From positions 2,060,001 through 2,124,000 of the forward strand of contig NC_003106.2 in NCBI RefSeq assembly GCF_000011205.1: a stretch of DNA of 64,000 nt. Reading direction: 5' to 3'. The notes under the pieces were generated by a model. It did no database searches and was not told the DNA's origin. It saw only the letters and a list, made by a program, of their open reading frames with translations. The position numbers and the translations under genes were made by a program. Of this stretch, positions 33,659 through 45,633 are shown piece by piece (the stretch's first letter is position 1; the number at the start of each line of letters is the position of its first letter). The stretch is from Sulfurisphaera tokodaii str. 7. GTDB lineage: Archaea; Thermoproteota; Thermoprotei_A; Sulfolobales; Sulfolobaceae.

Positions 33659-34120
33659 ATGATGGATAAAGACTACATATTAAAAAGGCTTAACTCCGCA
33701 GAACTTATTCCGTTAGATGAACTTAATATCTATTTAATAAGTGAAAATAAGGATGTAAAGCACGAAGCCTGGAATTACGTTTTAAGAAACTTAAAGAGTT
33801 TAGATAAGAAATATCTTCTCTACCTATTACAATTTCCAGATACTGGAACAAGATATAGGGCTTGGAATGAGGTTCCAGTTCTCATAAAAGATGGTATACT
33901 AACATTTAATGAAGTAAGAGAGTTAAAAGAGTATTTCTTTGAAATGCTAAAAGACGATAATATTACTGTTAGAGCTTTAAGTTGGTATGTAACATTAATT
34001 CCTTTAATAGAGATAGGATTAGTTAAGAAGGAAGAACTTATTCAATATTACAAATGGCTTTGTGATTTAAAGATGGAGGAATTAGAGGAGATTAAAGCAG
34101 AACTAGGAGTAAAATGCTAA
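33659..34120 (+). CDS. HEAT-repeat-like helical protein
   Basis: 153 residues, all helical. Repeating units such as NKDVKHEAWNYVLRNL, DTGTRYRAWNEVPVLI and DNITVRALSWYVTLIPLI resemble HEAT/ARM repeats with a shared R/H-x-x-A-W/L-x-x pattern. No catalytic motif and no membrane segment. Probably a protein-binding scaffold; partner unknown. It is followed by the DUF72 gene with a 26-base gap. Confidence 0.6.
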   Translation: MMDKDYILKRLNSAELIPLDELNIYLISENKDVKHEAWNYVLRNLKSLDKKYLLYLLQFPDTGTRYRAWNEVPVLIKDGILTFNEVRELKEYFFEMLKDDNITVRALSWYVTLIPLIEIGLVKKEELIQYYKWLCDLKMEELEEIKAELGVKC

Positions 34121-34146
34121 AAATATTTTAAACTGATTTTTTTAAT

Positions 34147-34848
34147 GTGATAAAAGTAGGAACTTGCGGATTTACTTATAAGCATTTTAAATATTTTGAC
34201 GTTTTAGAGGTTCAGCAAACATTTTACGATATAGTGAGCGAATCTCAACTCCAAAATTGGAGAAAAAAGGCTGAAGAAAATAAAGTCGAACTTACAATAA
34301 AGGCTTTGCAAGTAATTACCCATGAATATAACACTACAACATATAAAAGAATGAAGAATAAGTTTGGTGATGTGAATAATTACGGCTTCTTTAAAAATAC
34401 TAAAGAAGTCGAAGAAGCTACTGAGATAACGTTAAAGGAAGCTAAACTACTTAATGCCACTATCATAATTTTTCAATCTCCAGCTTCTTTTAAACCTTCA
34501 GAAGAAAATACAAAAGCAGTTATAGACTATTTTTCCACACTTAACAAGAGCTTCAAATACGCTTGGGAACCAAGAGGAGAGTGGTACTATAGAACAGATT
34601 TACTGAAAAAAGTGTTAGACGCAGTTAACATAATTCACGTTGTTGATCCGTTCAAGCATGAATCATTAACCTCTGAAAGGTATTTTAGACTTCACGGTAT
34701 AGGAAAAGGAGAAGTTAACTATTCTTACAAATACACTGACGATGACTTAAAGAAGCTGAAGTCAATGGTTAGGGATGGCGACTATGTCTTATTTAATAAT
34801 ATTTATTCGTTTAATGATGCCTTAAGGTTTAAAGAAATACTTAAATGA
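34147..34848 (+). CDS. DUF72 (YecE-like) family protein
   Basis: 233 residues, GTG start. KVGTCGFTYKHFKYFDVLEVQQTFYDI at the N-terminus, ATIIIFQSPASFKPSEENTKAV in the middle, KYAWEPRGEWY, and YFRLHGIGKGEVNYSYKYTDDDLKKL near the end are DUF72 blocks; the fold is a TIM barrel of unknown activity. A TATA-like TTTAAAC about 25 bases upstream implies a leaderless start. Confidence 0.88.
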   Translation: MIKVGTCGFTYKHFKYFDVLEVQQTFYDIVSESQLQNWRKKAEENKVELTIKALQVITHEYNTTTYKRMKNKFGDVNNYGFFKNTKEVEEATEITLKEAKLLNATIIIFQSPASFKPSEENTKAVIDYFSTLNKSFKYAWEPRGEWYYRTDLLKKVLDAVNIIHVVDPFKHESLTSERYFRLHGIGKGEVNYSYKYTDDDLKKLKSMVRDGDYVLFNNIYSFNDALRFKEILK

Positions 34849-35304
34849 TGTGTAAAGTTTTATATACAATTAAGCTAATGAGTTATAATCAGATTTAATA
34901 GCCTAGATTTACTGGCATGTTCTATATAATTTACATAGAAAGAATAATGATTTTGTTAAAGATCACATGCAAGATTACAACGTATACTTACTCATATGGG
35001 GATAAGGGTTTTACTCCTAGCTAGGTCTATATTTACTTAGACCCGAATAATATGTTTTACATAAGGAGTATTTAACGTATTTACCTAAAGACTCTTTACT
35101 TCAGAACCTTGCTCAACATGTTTTTCTGAGTTTGGGTGTTTATACTCTTGGTCAATTAAGAACTTTAAATGAAAACAACGATTTTCTGATAAGTACTAAT
35201 AATAAATATAAGTACATATGCTATTATAAGTTAGTATCTTCTTTGTATCTGATTATTAAGAGAAACAGATTATATGTTTTCGCACGAAATAAAATTCGTA
35301 TTTT
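34849..35304. other. Gene-free stretch with a decayed coding remnant
   Basis: Several fragments in different frames look like former protein: WHVLYNLHRKNNDFVKDHMQDYNVYLLIWG near 34915-35000, and YLTYLPKDSLLQNLAQHVFLSLGVYTLGQL in a frame running from about 35050 past 35160. Stops and frame changes between them suggest one dead gene. A hairpin of TAGGTCTA and TTAGACC lies near 35022-35043. Family unknown. Confidence 0.4.
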
Positions 35305-35922
35305 TCATATTACTGTGAAATAAGCTAAAACGGTTTGGTTAAAATAGTCTACTGCCTCAACAGTATATATTCCAGGCTGAAAGTAAGTAAAGTTAGATCC
35401 TATCCAATAGCCATTAAGGGATGTCATGAGTACATCGTGCATCGTAGTTTGAAGACTTCCATTATATATCAGCTGTATTTTATCACTCATGGGTAACAGC
35501 TTATATTGAGTGACAGCAAATATCGCTGGGCAGTAATAATATCCGCTAGGCTTGTAAAAGTATAAATGCTTAGCCATAGAAATGTTTTCTATAGTGTAAT
35601 ATCCCTTGAAAACTTTAAACCCTACGAGCTTTTGAGTTCCACATGGAGTTGATGAAGGCATTATAATATAGGAACTTACATTAATATAAAGAGGACTTTT
35701 TCCACTGTAATACAACTCTACCGCAATACTAATGCCTTGCCCAGCGTAAATTTTCGTAGTGTTTAGCTCGAGAGAAAGATGTAAAGCCTTTAACGTTGAA
35801 ATTATTTTAACTTTTTCTGTTGTTTTTGAACTATTAGGATAGATATAATTAATATATAGCATAGAGGTAAGTAATGATATTATAACAATTCCTATTATAA
35901 CAAATACATAGAGTCTTTTCAT
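35305..35922 (-). CDS. Membrane-anchored extracytoplasmic protein
   Basis: About 205 residues from the ATG at 35922 (MKRLYVFVIIGIVIISLLTSMLYI), an uncleaved or cleavable N-terminal membrane helix. A TTG 42 bases further upstream is open, but an AT-rich TATA-like block lies about 25 bases before the ATG, which favours the ATG. The exported part has beta-rich segments, several Asn-X-Ser/Thr sites and two cysteines (about residues 100 and 140) that could form a disulfide. Similar to no family I know. Confidence 0.7.
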   Translation of the reverse strand: MKRLYVFVIIGIVIISLLTSMLYINYIYPNSSKTTEKVKIISTLKALHLSLELNTTKIYAGQGISIAVELYYSGKSPLYINVSSYIIMPSSTPCGTQKLVGFKVFKGYYTIENISMAKHLYFYKPSGYYYCPAIFAVTQYKLLPMSDKIQLIYNGSLQTTMHDVLMTSLNGYWIGSNFTYFQPGIYTVEAVDYFNQTVLAYFTVI

Positions 35923-36080
35923 CAATAAATATATAAAAAAATATTTATTTAAGCTTAATCCCAACAGTGATTAATTTGAGTAGTATCTATATAATGTTCG
36001 ATAAAGATAGGAAGATCTTAAAACAAATGAATATCTTTTGAATAATATTCTAGAAAATTATTATTTATTAATAATATTTC

Positions 36081-36329
36081 TTATTTAGTTTTCAAAATTC
36101 TTATTCTAAAAGTGTTTCCTTGCCTTTCTATCTCACAAGGATAACCTCGTGATTCACATATAACTGGAATCGAAAGTTCTGCTGGTTCATCATCACTGAG
36201 TATCTCAAGTACTTGTCCTTCTTTCATGTGGTTAAGCATTTTAACTATTTCAATTTGAGGCTCTGGACAAGGTTCACCTCTTAGATCAAGTGTCACATCT
36301 GGCTTAGTTGATTTAATTTTATCGCCCAT
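36081..36329 (-). CDS. tusA: TusA-family sulfur carrier protein
   Basis: 82 residues from the ATG at 36329 (a TTG sits one codon upstream). The sulfur-accepting cysteine is in DLRGEPCPEPQIEIVKML, the CPxP motif of TusA/SirA, and the C-terminal half (VLEILSDDEPAELSIPVICESRG) completes the small alpha/beta fold. TusA relays persulfide sulfur in tRNA thiolation or, in sulfur oxidisers, between DsrE3A and Hdr-like complexes. No such partners are in this window, so the pathway is open. Confidence 0.9.
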   Translation of the reverse strand: MGDKIKSTKPDVTLDLRGEPCPEPQIEIVKMLNHMKEGQVLEILSDDEPAELSIPVICESRGYPCEIERQGNTFRIRILKTK

Positions 36330-36402
36330 CAAGAGCTCTTTAGTTTAAATATTTAAATATTTTAATCATCTTATAAACTGAAAGTTTAAATTTACATTAA
36401 AA

Positions 36403-36795
36403 TTAAGAAAAATTGATTCTCTTCATAAAATAGTACGCTATACACGACACAAGGCCATAAAATATGTGTACAAATAAGTAATTTAGCGTTGTTTTGAATG
36501 GTATAAAAAGTAAATGTACTGGAAGACTGAAGAGTACTAAGACTGAAGACCCAAACATTATACCCAAAATCGTTGCAGAAACTAAAGAGGTAGGATAGAC
36601 TCCACTTTTCTCAACTATTTCGCAGCCTATTATGAACAGTATGAGTGAAGCTATGAGATGTAATGCAATCCCCAGAATCACTGAGTTCACATGAAAAATA
36701 TGCTGAGATATGCATGAAAAGACGCTCAAATTGTTTAAATAAAGAAGTAACTCCGCTAAACCTCCTATAAAGCCTGAAATTACTTTTACAAACAT
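36403..36795 (-). CDS. Small four-helix membrane protein
   Basis: 130 residues with four hydrophobic stretches (about 4-20, 37-58, 66-90 and 97-124). A His-containing loop QHIFHVNS lies after the first helix and a basic C-terminus KRINFS suggests the C-end faces inward. No family recognised. It is read in the same direction as tusA with a 70-base AT-rich gap. Confidence 0.6.
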   Translation of the reverse strand: MFVKVISGFIGGLAELLLYLNNLSVFSCISQHIFHVNSVILGIALHLIASLILFIIGCEIVEKSGVYPTSLVSATILGIMFGSSVLVLFSLPVHLLFIPFKTTLNYLFVHIFYGLVSCIAYYFMKRINFS

Positions 36796-37787
36796 TTTTC
36801 CTCACTAAGGTTTATAGGATAAATAATCCCATGAACTTCCAATAGTATTTTACTCTTTTACGATATTTAAAAAGTTCTCCATGTTAATAGTGTTGTCATT
36901 TGCATATAAATTTATTAGATGGCTTTCTTTATAAAGAGTATAAATATTGAACTAATATATTACTATGTGATAAAAATTTATAGAAATATAAATAGCTTAG
37001 TGACGACACTATGTCCATGTTATAGTGAGTGAAGTTAATAATCTTTAAATAAAACCTTTTTGTAGTCTCTGCAGTAGTATATAAGATACTAAATTATTGC
37101 TTAAAACTTCATGAAAGATACTTGAGGAAGTTAAGAGATCTACGAAATAAAATTAAATACTTTGCATGGTCTGAAGATTCATTAAAACAATCAAAACCTT
37201 GTAAAGATATTATTTGCTAATATCTAACATCGAGAATATAAGTAAATCTACAATTGGCATATATGGTAAGAACTTGGGTTTAACATAAGATGATTGCATA
37301 CAAGGATATAACTGCAATACTCAGAAAGTAATGGATAGTGAGTTAGATAAACTTCCATAAATGAACGTTGGCTAACGCGATAAAAGCGAACTTTACTGGT
37401 TACGATAAATGGAATTTGGTTCATTCAGCTGATTACGTCATAAAGAAGATCTTTTAGAAGAGAAGTTGAGAAAAGATTATAGATATTTATAGAGAAGCAC
37501 TTAAATTTATAAGAGAAATTATGACATAAAAATATGATTAAACAATTTCAATTTTAGTCTGAAGCCATTTCATAATATACTCACTAAGCTACAAATTTAG
37601 CCCCTTATTGATAAACCTAAAGGAAAAATATCTTACATTAGTTTCTTTTTGTAGACTATTCAGTTAAAATTTATATTACAATAAAGTGAAATATAACATG
37701 AATCATATTGATTTACAAAGTTTATTAATTTTGACGAAACTCACATTATTAGTAAGATTGATAATCTAATATATCCTTTTTTATATC
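36796..37787. other. Gene-free kilobase with a dead gene
   Basis: No intact frame. On the plus strand 37050-37530 has pieces that read like one former helical protein: LRKLRDLRNKIKYFAWSED near 37125-37180, then LANAIKANFTGYDKWNLVHSADYVIKK at 37368-37450, then EEKLRKDY and EALKFIREIM up to about 37527. Several stops and frame shifts separate them. The rest is AT-rich spacer; the promoter of the next gene is at its right edge. Confidence 0.45.
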
Positions 37788-38744
37788 GTGAAAATCAAAG
37801 TTAAAGAGGCTGAAAGCCTAGTCGAGTCAATACTAAAAAAGAGGGGAGTTGAGAATCCGTCAATTATTGCAAAGCATTTTGTAGAGGCTGAGCTTAGGGG
37901 CCATTATTCTCATGGTCTCCAAAGAGTTATCCCTCTCGTTAAGGGAATAGATTTAGGAACAATAAGAAAAACCGTGCAACTAACAGAAATTAAAAGAGAG
38001 GATAATGCAGTCCTTTATGATGCAAATTATAGCATAGGAATTCTAGTTTGGCACTATCTAACAGAAAGTCCAAAAGAAACGTTAATCGCAGTTAGAAACT
38101 CCTCTCATATAGGTTTTTTAGGCTACTATACTAGGAGGATAGCAATGAGACTCGGAAAACCTGCAATTATGATAGGAAATGCTGAACCTGCAGTAGTAAA
38201 GCCTGGAACTGCGAAAAAAATCATATCAACTACTCCTATAAGTATTGCAATACCTTGTGAAAAGATTGTAGTTTTAGACATGTCTTTATCTCCTATCGCA
38301 AGAGGAAAAATTATTGAGGCTAAAAGAAAGGGAGAGAAGATACCTTATGGTGTTACAGTAAATAAGGACGGTGAGATAACTACAGATCCAGATGAGGCTT
38401 TGCAAGGCGGATTATTGCCTATAGGAGGTATGAAAGGGTTCTTCCTAATGATTACCTTAGAATTATTAGTATCTTTTCTAACTGGGAGCGCATTAGCTAC
38501 TGAGGTTCAAGGTGTTCTTGATACAACTAAGAGCCCAAACAAGGGAGAGTTCATGATTATTTTGCCCAGGCTTCAGAGTGACTGTCATGGTTTATCAGTA
38601 CTAAAACAATTTGTGGAATATCTACCTGGTGAACATAGTGATGAAATGTTAAAGAGGGATGAAATAGATATTGATGAGAAGTTATATAATATCTTCGTTA
38701 AATTGGAGGCTGAAGAACAATTCAATTGGACTCAAAACGAATAA
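37788..38744 (+). CDS. Malate/L-lactate dehydrogenase family (LDH2/MDH2) oxidoreductase
   Basis: 318 residues, GTG start. ELRGHYSHGLQRVIPLVKGI, RNSSHIGFLGYYTRRIA, IGNAEPAVVKPGT, STTPISIAIPCEKIVVLDMSLSPIARGKI and LPIGGMKGFFLMITLELL follow the LDH2/MDH2 family, which reduces 2-oxoacids with NAD(P)H in an unusual fold unrelated to Rossmann LDH. It is slightly shorter than the typical 340-360 residues. Substrate not readable from sequence. Confidence 0.87.
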   Translation: MKIKVKEAESLVESILKKRGVENPSIIAKHFVEAELRGHYSHGLQRVIPLVKGIDLGTIRKTVQLTEIKREDNAVLYDANYSIGILVWHYLTESPKETLIAVRNSSHIGFLGYYTRRIAMRLGKPAIMIGNAEPAVVKPGTAKKIISTTPISIAIPCEKIVVLDMSLSPIARGKIIEAKRKGEKIPYGVTVNKDGEITTDPDEALQGGLLPIGGMKGFFLMITLELLVSFLTGSALATEVQGVLDTTKSPNKGEFMIILPRLQSDCHGLSVLKQFVEYLPGEHSDEMLKRDEIDIDEKLYNIFVKLEAEEQFNWTQNE

Positions 38745-38775
38745 TTTTTAAAATCAAGTTTAGTAATAAAAAGTA

Positions 38776-40479
38776 ATGAAGAGAGTTAAATTTGTTGTAA
38801 CAATTCTGTTACTAACTCTCTTTTTAATAGAGTTTTCTACACCTATATTAGCGCAGAGTGAAAGTGTAGTAAGTATAACGGAAGGACAATTACCTCTCCC
38901 AGAATCTTTAGTATTTTATAAGGGAAGTTATGCTATTATTAATGACGCCATCGAAATGAAGATTAACAATACAATAAATCTTTCAACATATACTATGTTT
39001 ACAAAGACTACATTATACCTAAACTCTTCAATACTATATAATAATAAGACATTTGAGTTACCTTTTGGAGTCACACAAGCTAGTGGTGTAACAGTTAATA
39101 ACAGTATAATATACTATGTTCTAGCACATGAGGGCAATGTAACATTTTCTGGTACCTCTTCACAAATAACTTCACTTCTATCTCTGGTTCCTAACGTTAC
39201 ATTATATTATGTTTACTTTAACGGTACATCTTTATCTTATATCCCAATAATAAAGAACAGTAATATAACTTCAGTGATAACTAACGGATATATGGCCTTT
39301 GCAATAATTAAAAACGAAAGTTATTACACTCTAGTAGAAATAAACGGAACTAAGGTGGTTAATAAATATATACTTAACATAACTCAAGCAATCCAAGTTT
39401 CTTTACTGGCCTTCAGCTCCAATTATGTAGTTATTGCAATTAACTATTTTGGAAGTCCTCAAGTAGGTGTAAATGAAACCCTATACAATATTGAAGTTTA
39501 CGATATACAAAGTAAGTCTATAACTAAGACTTTTACGAATATTGTATCTCCACCTAGTACAGTATATAACTCTAACAATTCGCTCTTTATAATAACTACT
39601 AATAATACTACGAGCCTAATAAATGCTTCTGGATATATATTAACTAACATAAGCACACCTACATCAGGTGTTACTCTCTCTTATATGTATTACAATGATT
39701 TACTGATAACAATCAGTTTAACTTCAATCTCATTAGGTGGTGTCACATTTACTGTGAATACTTACGTTTATATGAACGGAAAGTGGTTAAAATATGACAA
39801 TATATCATTTACATCAACGTCAATTGAACAGATAAATGTACCTATTGGTGTTGAAGCTTATCCAACACAGTTCAAACTAATTATCTTTCAGCAAGCAATC
39901 AATACATCAACACAACAAACTACCATCTCCTATTATTACTATACGGTTCCTCTTTCAAAACCTACCAAGCCAGAATTTAAAATGGAAATACAGCAAGAAC
40001 CAGGTATAACGGAAGTATTCTTGAATATAAATGAACCAAATGCTACATTGCTAGGCGTGAATAGTATTTCAATATACCTTAACTCAACACTGATAGGAAC
40101 TTATCCGCCTAACATAAAAGTGGTTTCATTTAATATTACTAAGAATGGAACTTATTTAATCACTGTAACGGCGTCAAATATATTCGGAAACACATCAATG
40201 AGTAAAATAGAAACAATTACAGTAGAACCAGCACCAGTAACTACTACAACAAGATCAACTACAACAACAACGAGTACAGTAGCTACGACAACAACGCCTT
40301 CTATAACTACTACTACAACAACAACGAGTAGTGTAAGTACATTAACAACGTCCTCAAGCGTCTTAACCGTTACTCATCCAACCACAACTACATCTTCTAA
40401 TATAACAAATTACATTATTGTAGCAATAGTAGTCGTTATAATAATAGCTATAGTTATAATCCTACTTAGAAGAAAGTAA
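38776..40479 (+). CDS. Cell-surface protein with signal peptide, Thr-rich stalk and C-terminal anchor
   Basis: 567 residues. Signal peptide (KFVVTILLLTLFLIEFSTPILAQ), a large beta-rich region with dozens of Asn-X-Ser/Thr glycosylation sites, a fibronectin-like stretch around residues 400-480 (TYLITVTASNIFGNTSM), a Thr/Ser stalk of about 60 residues (TTTT runs) and a final membrane helix IIVAIVVVIIIAIVIILL with RRK inside. This is the architecture of Sulfolobales pseudoperiplasmic or S-layer-associated proteins. Ligand unknown. A T-run follows the stop and may end transcription. Confidence 0.8.
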   Translation: MKRVKFVVTILLLTLFLIEFSTPILAQSESVVSITEGQLPLPESLVFYKGSYAIINDAIEMKINNTINLSTYTMFTKTTLYLNSSILYNNKTFELPFGVTQASGVTVNNSIIYYVLAHEGNVTFSGTSSQITSLLSLVPNVTLYYVYFNGTSLSYIPIIKNSNITSVITNGYMAFAIIKNESYYTLVEINGTKVVNKYILNITQAIQVSLLAFSSNYVVIAINYFGSPQVGVNETLYNIEVYDIQSKSITKTFTNIVSPPSTVYNSNNSLFIITTNNTTSLINASGYILTNISTPTSGVTLSYMYYNDLLITISLTSISLGGVTFTVNTYVYMNGKWLKYDNISFTSTSIEQINVPIGVEAYPTQFKLIIFQQAINTSTQQTTISYYYYTVPLSKPTKPEFKMEIQQEPGITEVFLNINEPNATLLGVNSISIYLNSTLIGTYPPNIKVVSFNITKNGTYLITVTASNIFGNTSMSKIETITVEPAPVTTTTRSTTTTTSTVATTTTPSITTTTTTTSSVSTLTTSSSVLTVTHPTTTTSSNITNYIIVAIVVVIIIAIVIILLRRK

Positions 40480-40828
40480 ACCTCTTTTTTATATGTTATT
40501 TTACACTATATATTCTGAGGTAAAAATTCTTTAGACTCACAAAACTATTACAATCTTCAAAATATGATGTCATTTTATTTAGTCTATGTAAATATATATA
40601 TTTTATTAGATTTATATCTTAATTTAGAATTATAAACTTCACTATGGCAAATTAATAATATATATTTAGAATTATCTTACCAAATCTTCAACGAATCTAT
40701 AAATTATCAATATATGAATAAACATATATATATTATTTGACATATAATATTACTTATAATAAATAAAGATCTTTTTATATTTCCTATAAACTAGCAATTT
40801 ATAGTTTATACCAAAATTTTTTAAAGAA
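40480..40828. other. AT-rich spacer
   Basis: About 350 bases dominated by ATATAT words. No frame, tRNA or repeat of note. CTCTTTTTTATAT right after the upstream stop is a likely T-rich terminator for the surface protein gene. Confidence 0.5.
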
Positions 40829-40878
40829 TCAGCGCTTGCAGTCCTCTTCATCTTATCCAGAGCCCGGAAGCTCATCAT
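40829..40878 (-). ncRNA. Candidate C/D-box guide sRNA
   Basis: Minus strand, 50 nt from box C ATGATGA (40878-40872) to box D CTGA (40832-40829). Between them are an 11-nt guide GCTTCCGGGCT, a non-standard D' box CTGG, C' box AAGATGA and a 15-nt guide AGAGGACTGCAAGCG. It is markedly richer in GC than its surroundings. Box C overlaps the TGA stop of the HTH gene, a common sRNA position in Sulfolobus. The imperfect D' box keeps confidence moderate. Targets not identified. Confidence 0.55.
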
Positions 40879-41261
40879 GTTATATCATATGGACATGCTT
40901 GCTCTTGTTTTAATACTTTTCTCCTTGCATAACTACATAAAACGCATAATGATAAAGGATCTGTACTTTCTTCATTATTCACAATTTTTCTAGAAAATGA
41001 CTCTAAAAGATCCATGAAATCACTATCTTTGCTTAGTATTTTCTTTAACTCCTCATCTCCTCTCTTTCCCTTTAATAAATAATTCACTTCTGCTATAGAA
41101 ATATCAAGAATTTCTGCTATTTCTTTCTGACTATACCCTCTTTCTGAAAGTTTAATAGCTAATAATGCTTTAATAGCTGGTATAACATCTTTAACAGCAA
41201 CTTCACAAGGTACTATTATCTTTTTTGGCAAGATTCTCACTTTAACACTATACAACAACAT
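40875..41261 (-). CDS. HTH transcriptional regulator
   Basis: 128 residues. A helix-turn-helix spans about residues 38-66 (LSERGYSQKEIAEILDISIAEVNYLLKGKR). The C-terminus has CVLCSYARR and a later CPYD, so three or four cysteines may bind metal or a cluster. It resembles predicted archaeal regulators of the COG2522 type. Its stop codon is part of the candidate sRNA's box C. It is 26 bases behind the GNAT gene and probably shares its transcript. Confidence 0.78.
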   Translation of the reverse strand: MLLYSVKVRILPKKIIVPCEVAVKDVIPAIKALLAIKLSERGYSQKEIAEILDISIAEVNYLLKGKRGDEELKKILSKDSDFMDLLESFSRKIVNNEESTDPLSLCVLCSYARRKVLKQEQACPYDIT

Positions 41262-41289
41262 TTAATAAAATTACTTTTATAGTATGTTA

Positions 41290-41772
<483 letters not shown>

Positions 41773-41862
41773 TTACAAAACTAGTTTAAAAACATTTACT
41801 ACTATTTAATTACTAGCAAACAAACCGTGATATTTAATAATCAATAGGTTATTTTACTCTTG

Positions 41863-43035
41863 ATGATAAAAAAGATTGTAGTTGTAGGAGCCGGAACTAT
41901 GGGACATGGTATAGCAGAAGTTGCAGCACTCAGCGGTTTTAAAGTAGGTTTAATAGATATATCATGGGATTTTCTTAATAGAGCTAAAGATAGAATAACA
42001 GAATCAGTAACGAGATTATATGAAAAAGGACAAATTAAAGAAAAAGTAGAAGATATACTAGGAAGAATGGAGTTTAATACTTCTTATGATATTGCAAAAG
42101 ACGCAGATTTTGCAATTGAAGCAGTACCAGAAAATTTAGAATTAAAGAAAAACGTATTTAAATCATTAGATGATATCACACCTTCTCATACTATATTAGC
42201 TACGAATACTTCTTCTATACCAATATCAGACATTGCTGAGGCAACTAAAAGGAAAGATAAAGTAATAGGAATGCACTTCTTCAACCCTCCAGTTATAATG
42301 AAACTAGTTGAAGTCATACCAAGTAAATATACATCTGACGAAGTAACTAATCTTACTATAGAACTAGCAAAAAAGATGAATAAAATACCAGTTAAGCTAA
42401 AGTATGAAATACCAGGGTTTGTAAGCAATAGAATATTCATTAGACTCCTCCAAGAAGCATGTAGAGAGGTAGAAAATGGAGAAGGAAGTATTGAGGAGAT
42501 AGATAGTGCGGCAAGGAATAAATTAAAATTACCTATGGGATTGTTTGAATTAGCTGACTACGTAGGTTTAGATGTAATAGTAGACATTTGGGACGTCTTA
42601 GTTACTAGAGGAACCCCAGACGTAAAATGTAGTTTATATAAGAATAAAGTATTAGAAAAAAGTTTAGGAGTAAAAAGCGGTAAAGGATTTTACACTTATC
42701 CAGCACCAGGTAAGTATATGAAAGTGCAATTACCTAACGAAAGCAAGGTAGACCCTGCAAAACTAATTTCCTTAGCAGTTAATGAAGCTAGCTGGATGAT
42801 AGAAAATGAAATAGTTAGTGCCAAGGATATAGATACTGTAATGATCTATGGATTCAATTTCCCTAAAGGACTTCTTGAAATGGCTGACGAACTTGGGTTA
42901 GATAACGTGTACACATATCTAAAAGATATTTATGCTAAAGGATATGATACGTATAGACCAACAAATCTTTTAGAAAAAATGATCAAAGAAGGTAAACTAG
43001 GAAAGAAGTCTGGAGAAGGGTTCTACAAGTATTAA
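41863..43035 (+). CDS. 3-hydroxyacyl-CoA dehydrogenase
   Basis: About 390 residues from the ATG at 41863 (TTG at 41860 is one codon earlier). Rossmann motif [13 protein letters not shown], then [33 protein letters not shown] (catalytic His), PGFVSNRIF and a duplicated C-terminal helical domain with the [11 protein letters not shown] signature twice (first as [11 protein letters not shown]). It oxidises 3-hydroxyacyl-CoA with NAD in fatty acid or related degradation. It lacks the fused enoyl-CoA hydratase domain of the bifunctional crotonyl-CoA hydratase. A PaaK-like ligase gene follows 32 bases later. Confidence 0.92.
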   Translation: MIKKIVVVGAGTMGHGIAEVAALSGFKVGLIDISWDFLNRAKDRITESVTRLYEKGQIKEKVEDILGRMEFNTSYDIAKDADFAIEAVPENLELKKNVFKSLDDITPSHTILATNTSSIPISDIAEATKRKDKVIGMHFFNPPVIMKLVEVIPSKYTSDEVTNLTIELAKKMNKIPVKLKYEIPGFVSNRIFIRLLQEACREVENGEGSIEEIDSAARNKLKLPMGLFELADYVGLDVIVDIWDVLVTRGTPDVKCSLYKNKVLEKSLGVKSGKGFYTYPAPGKYMKVQLPNESKVDPAKLISLAVNEASWMIENEIVSAKDIDTVMIYGFNFPKGLLEMADELGLDNVYTYLKDIYAKGYDTYRPTNLLEKMIKEGKLGKKSGEGFYKY

Positions 43036-43067
43036 TATTTTTTAAACTGTTTATACAATTTAAGCAT

Positions 43068-44492
<1,425 letters not shown>

Positions 44493-44524
44493 CTTAAAAA
44501 CAAAATTTTTAGCTTTTTAACTCT

Positions 44525-45121
<597 letters not shown>

Positions 45122-45197
45122 GGGGCCGTAGTCTAGCCTGGACTAGGACGCAAGGCTTGGGCCCTTGTGGTCGCGGGTTCAAATCCCGCCGGCCCCA
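45122..45197 (+). tRNA. tRNA-Pro (anticodon UGG)
   Basis: Acceptor GGGGCCG/CGGCCCC with discriminator A at 45197, D-arm GTC/GAC, anticodon stem CAAGG/CCTTG with loop CTTGGGC (anticodon TGG), T-arm GCGGG/CCCGC with TTCAAAT. No intron and no encoded CCA. Confidence 0.95.
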
Positions 45198-45633
45198 TAG
45201 TTTGTGAATATATCATAACGCTTCTATTGTTATTTTCTTTCAACTTTAGGTAAGTTTAAACAACATTAGCTAAAGGACTTATATATTTCATTTATCTCGC
45301 CATTTACCGTTTCCAATTTACAGACATAATATCGCCTTTTTCCCCTTCTGATTATATATCCATAATTATTTTTAGCGATTCTCATATTTCGCAAATTTTC
45401 CTATTATGGCAACAGTCTAATAAGATCGACATATAACATAAATTTCATATGCTACATAAATCTTTAGAAATAAACAATAAACTAATATTTTTATAAAATA
45501 ATACCATTATTCTGATTATTATACTATTACTTCAATGGATAATTATATAAAATTTACCGTCTTATTAATCTATATTTATATTCATAATTAGTATCATACT
45601 AAAATTTAAGCAATTTAAACTTACTATATACTG
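45198..45633. other. AT-rich spacer upstream of the mutase gene
   Basis: About 435 bases with no frame, repeat or RNA gene I can support. The right end is AT-rich and likely carries the promoter of the B12-domain gene. Confidence 0.5.

Noticed and set aside
35132-35323. 63-codon plus-strand frame starting MGVYTLGQL
   Set aside because: Its frame is open well upstream without a start and the translation becomes low-complexity; better read as the tail of a decayed gene.
36611-36805. 64-codon minus-strand frame
   Set aside because: Shadow of the four-helix membrane protein in another frame, with no sensible composition.
40480-40828. ATATAT-rich stretch as a replication origin
   Set aside because: No origin recognition box, no Cdc6/Orc or WhiP gene nearby; simple AT-richness is not enough.
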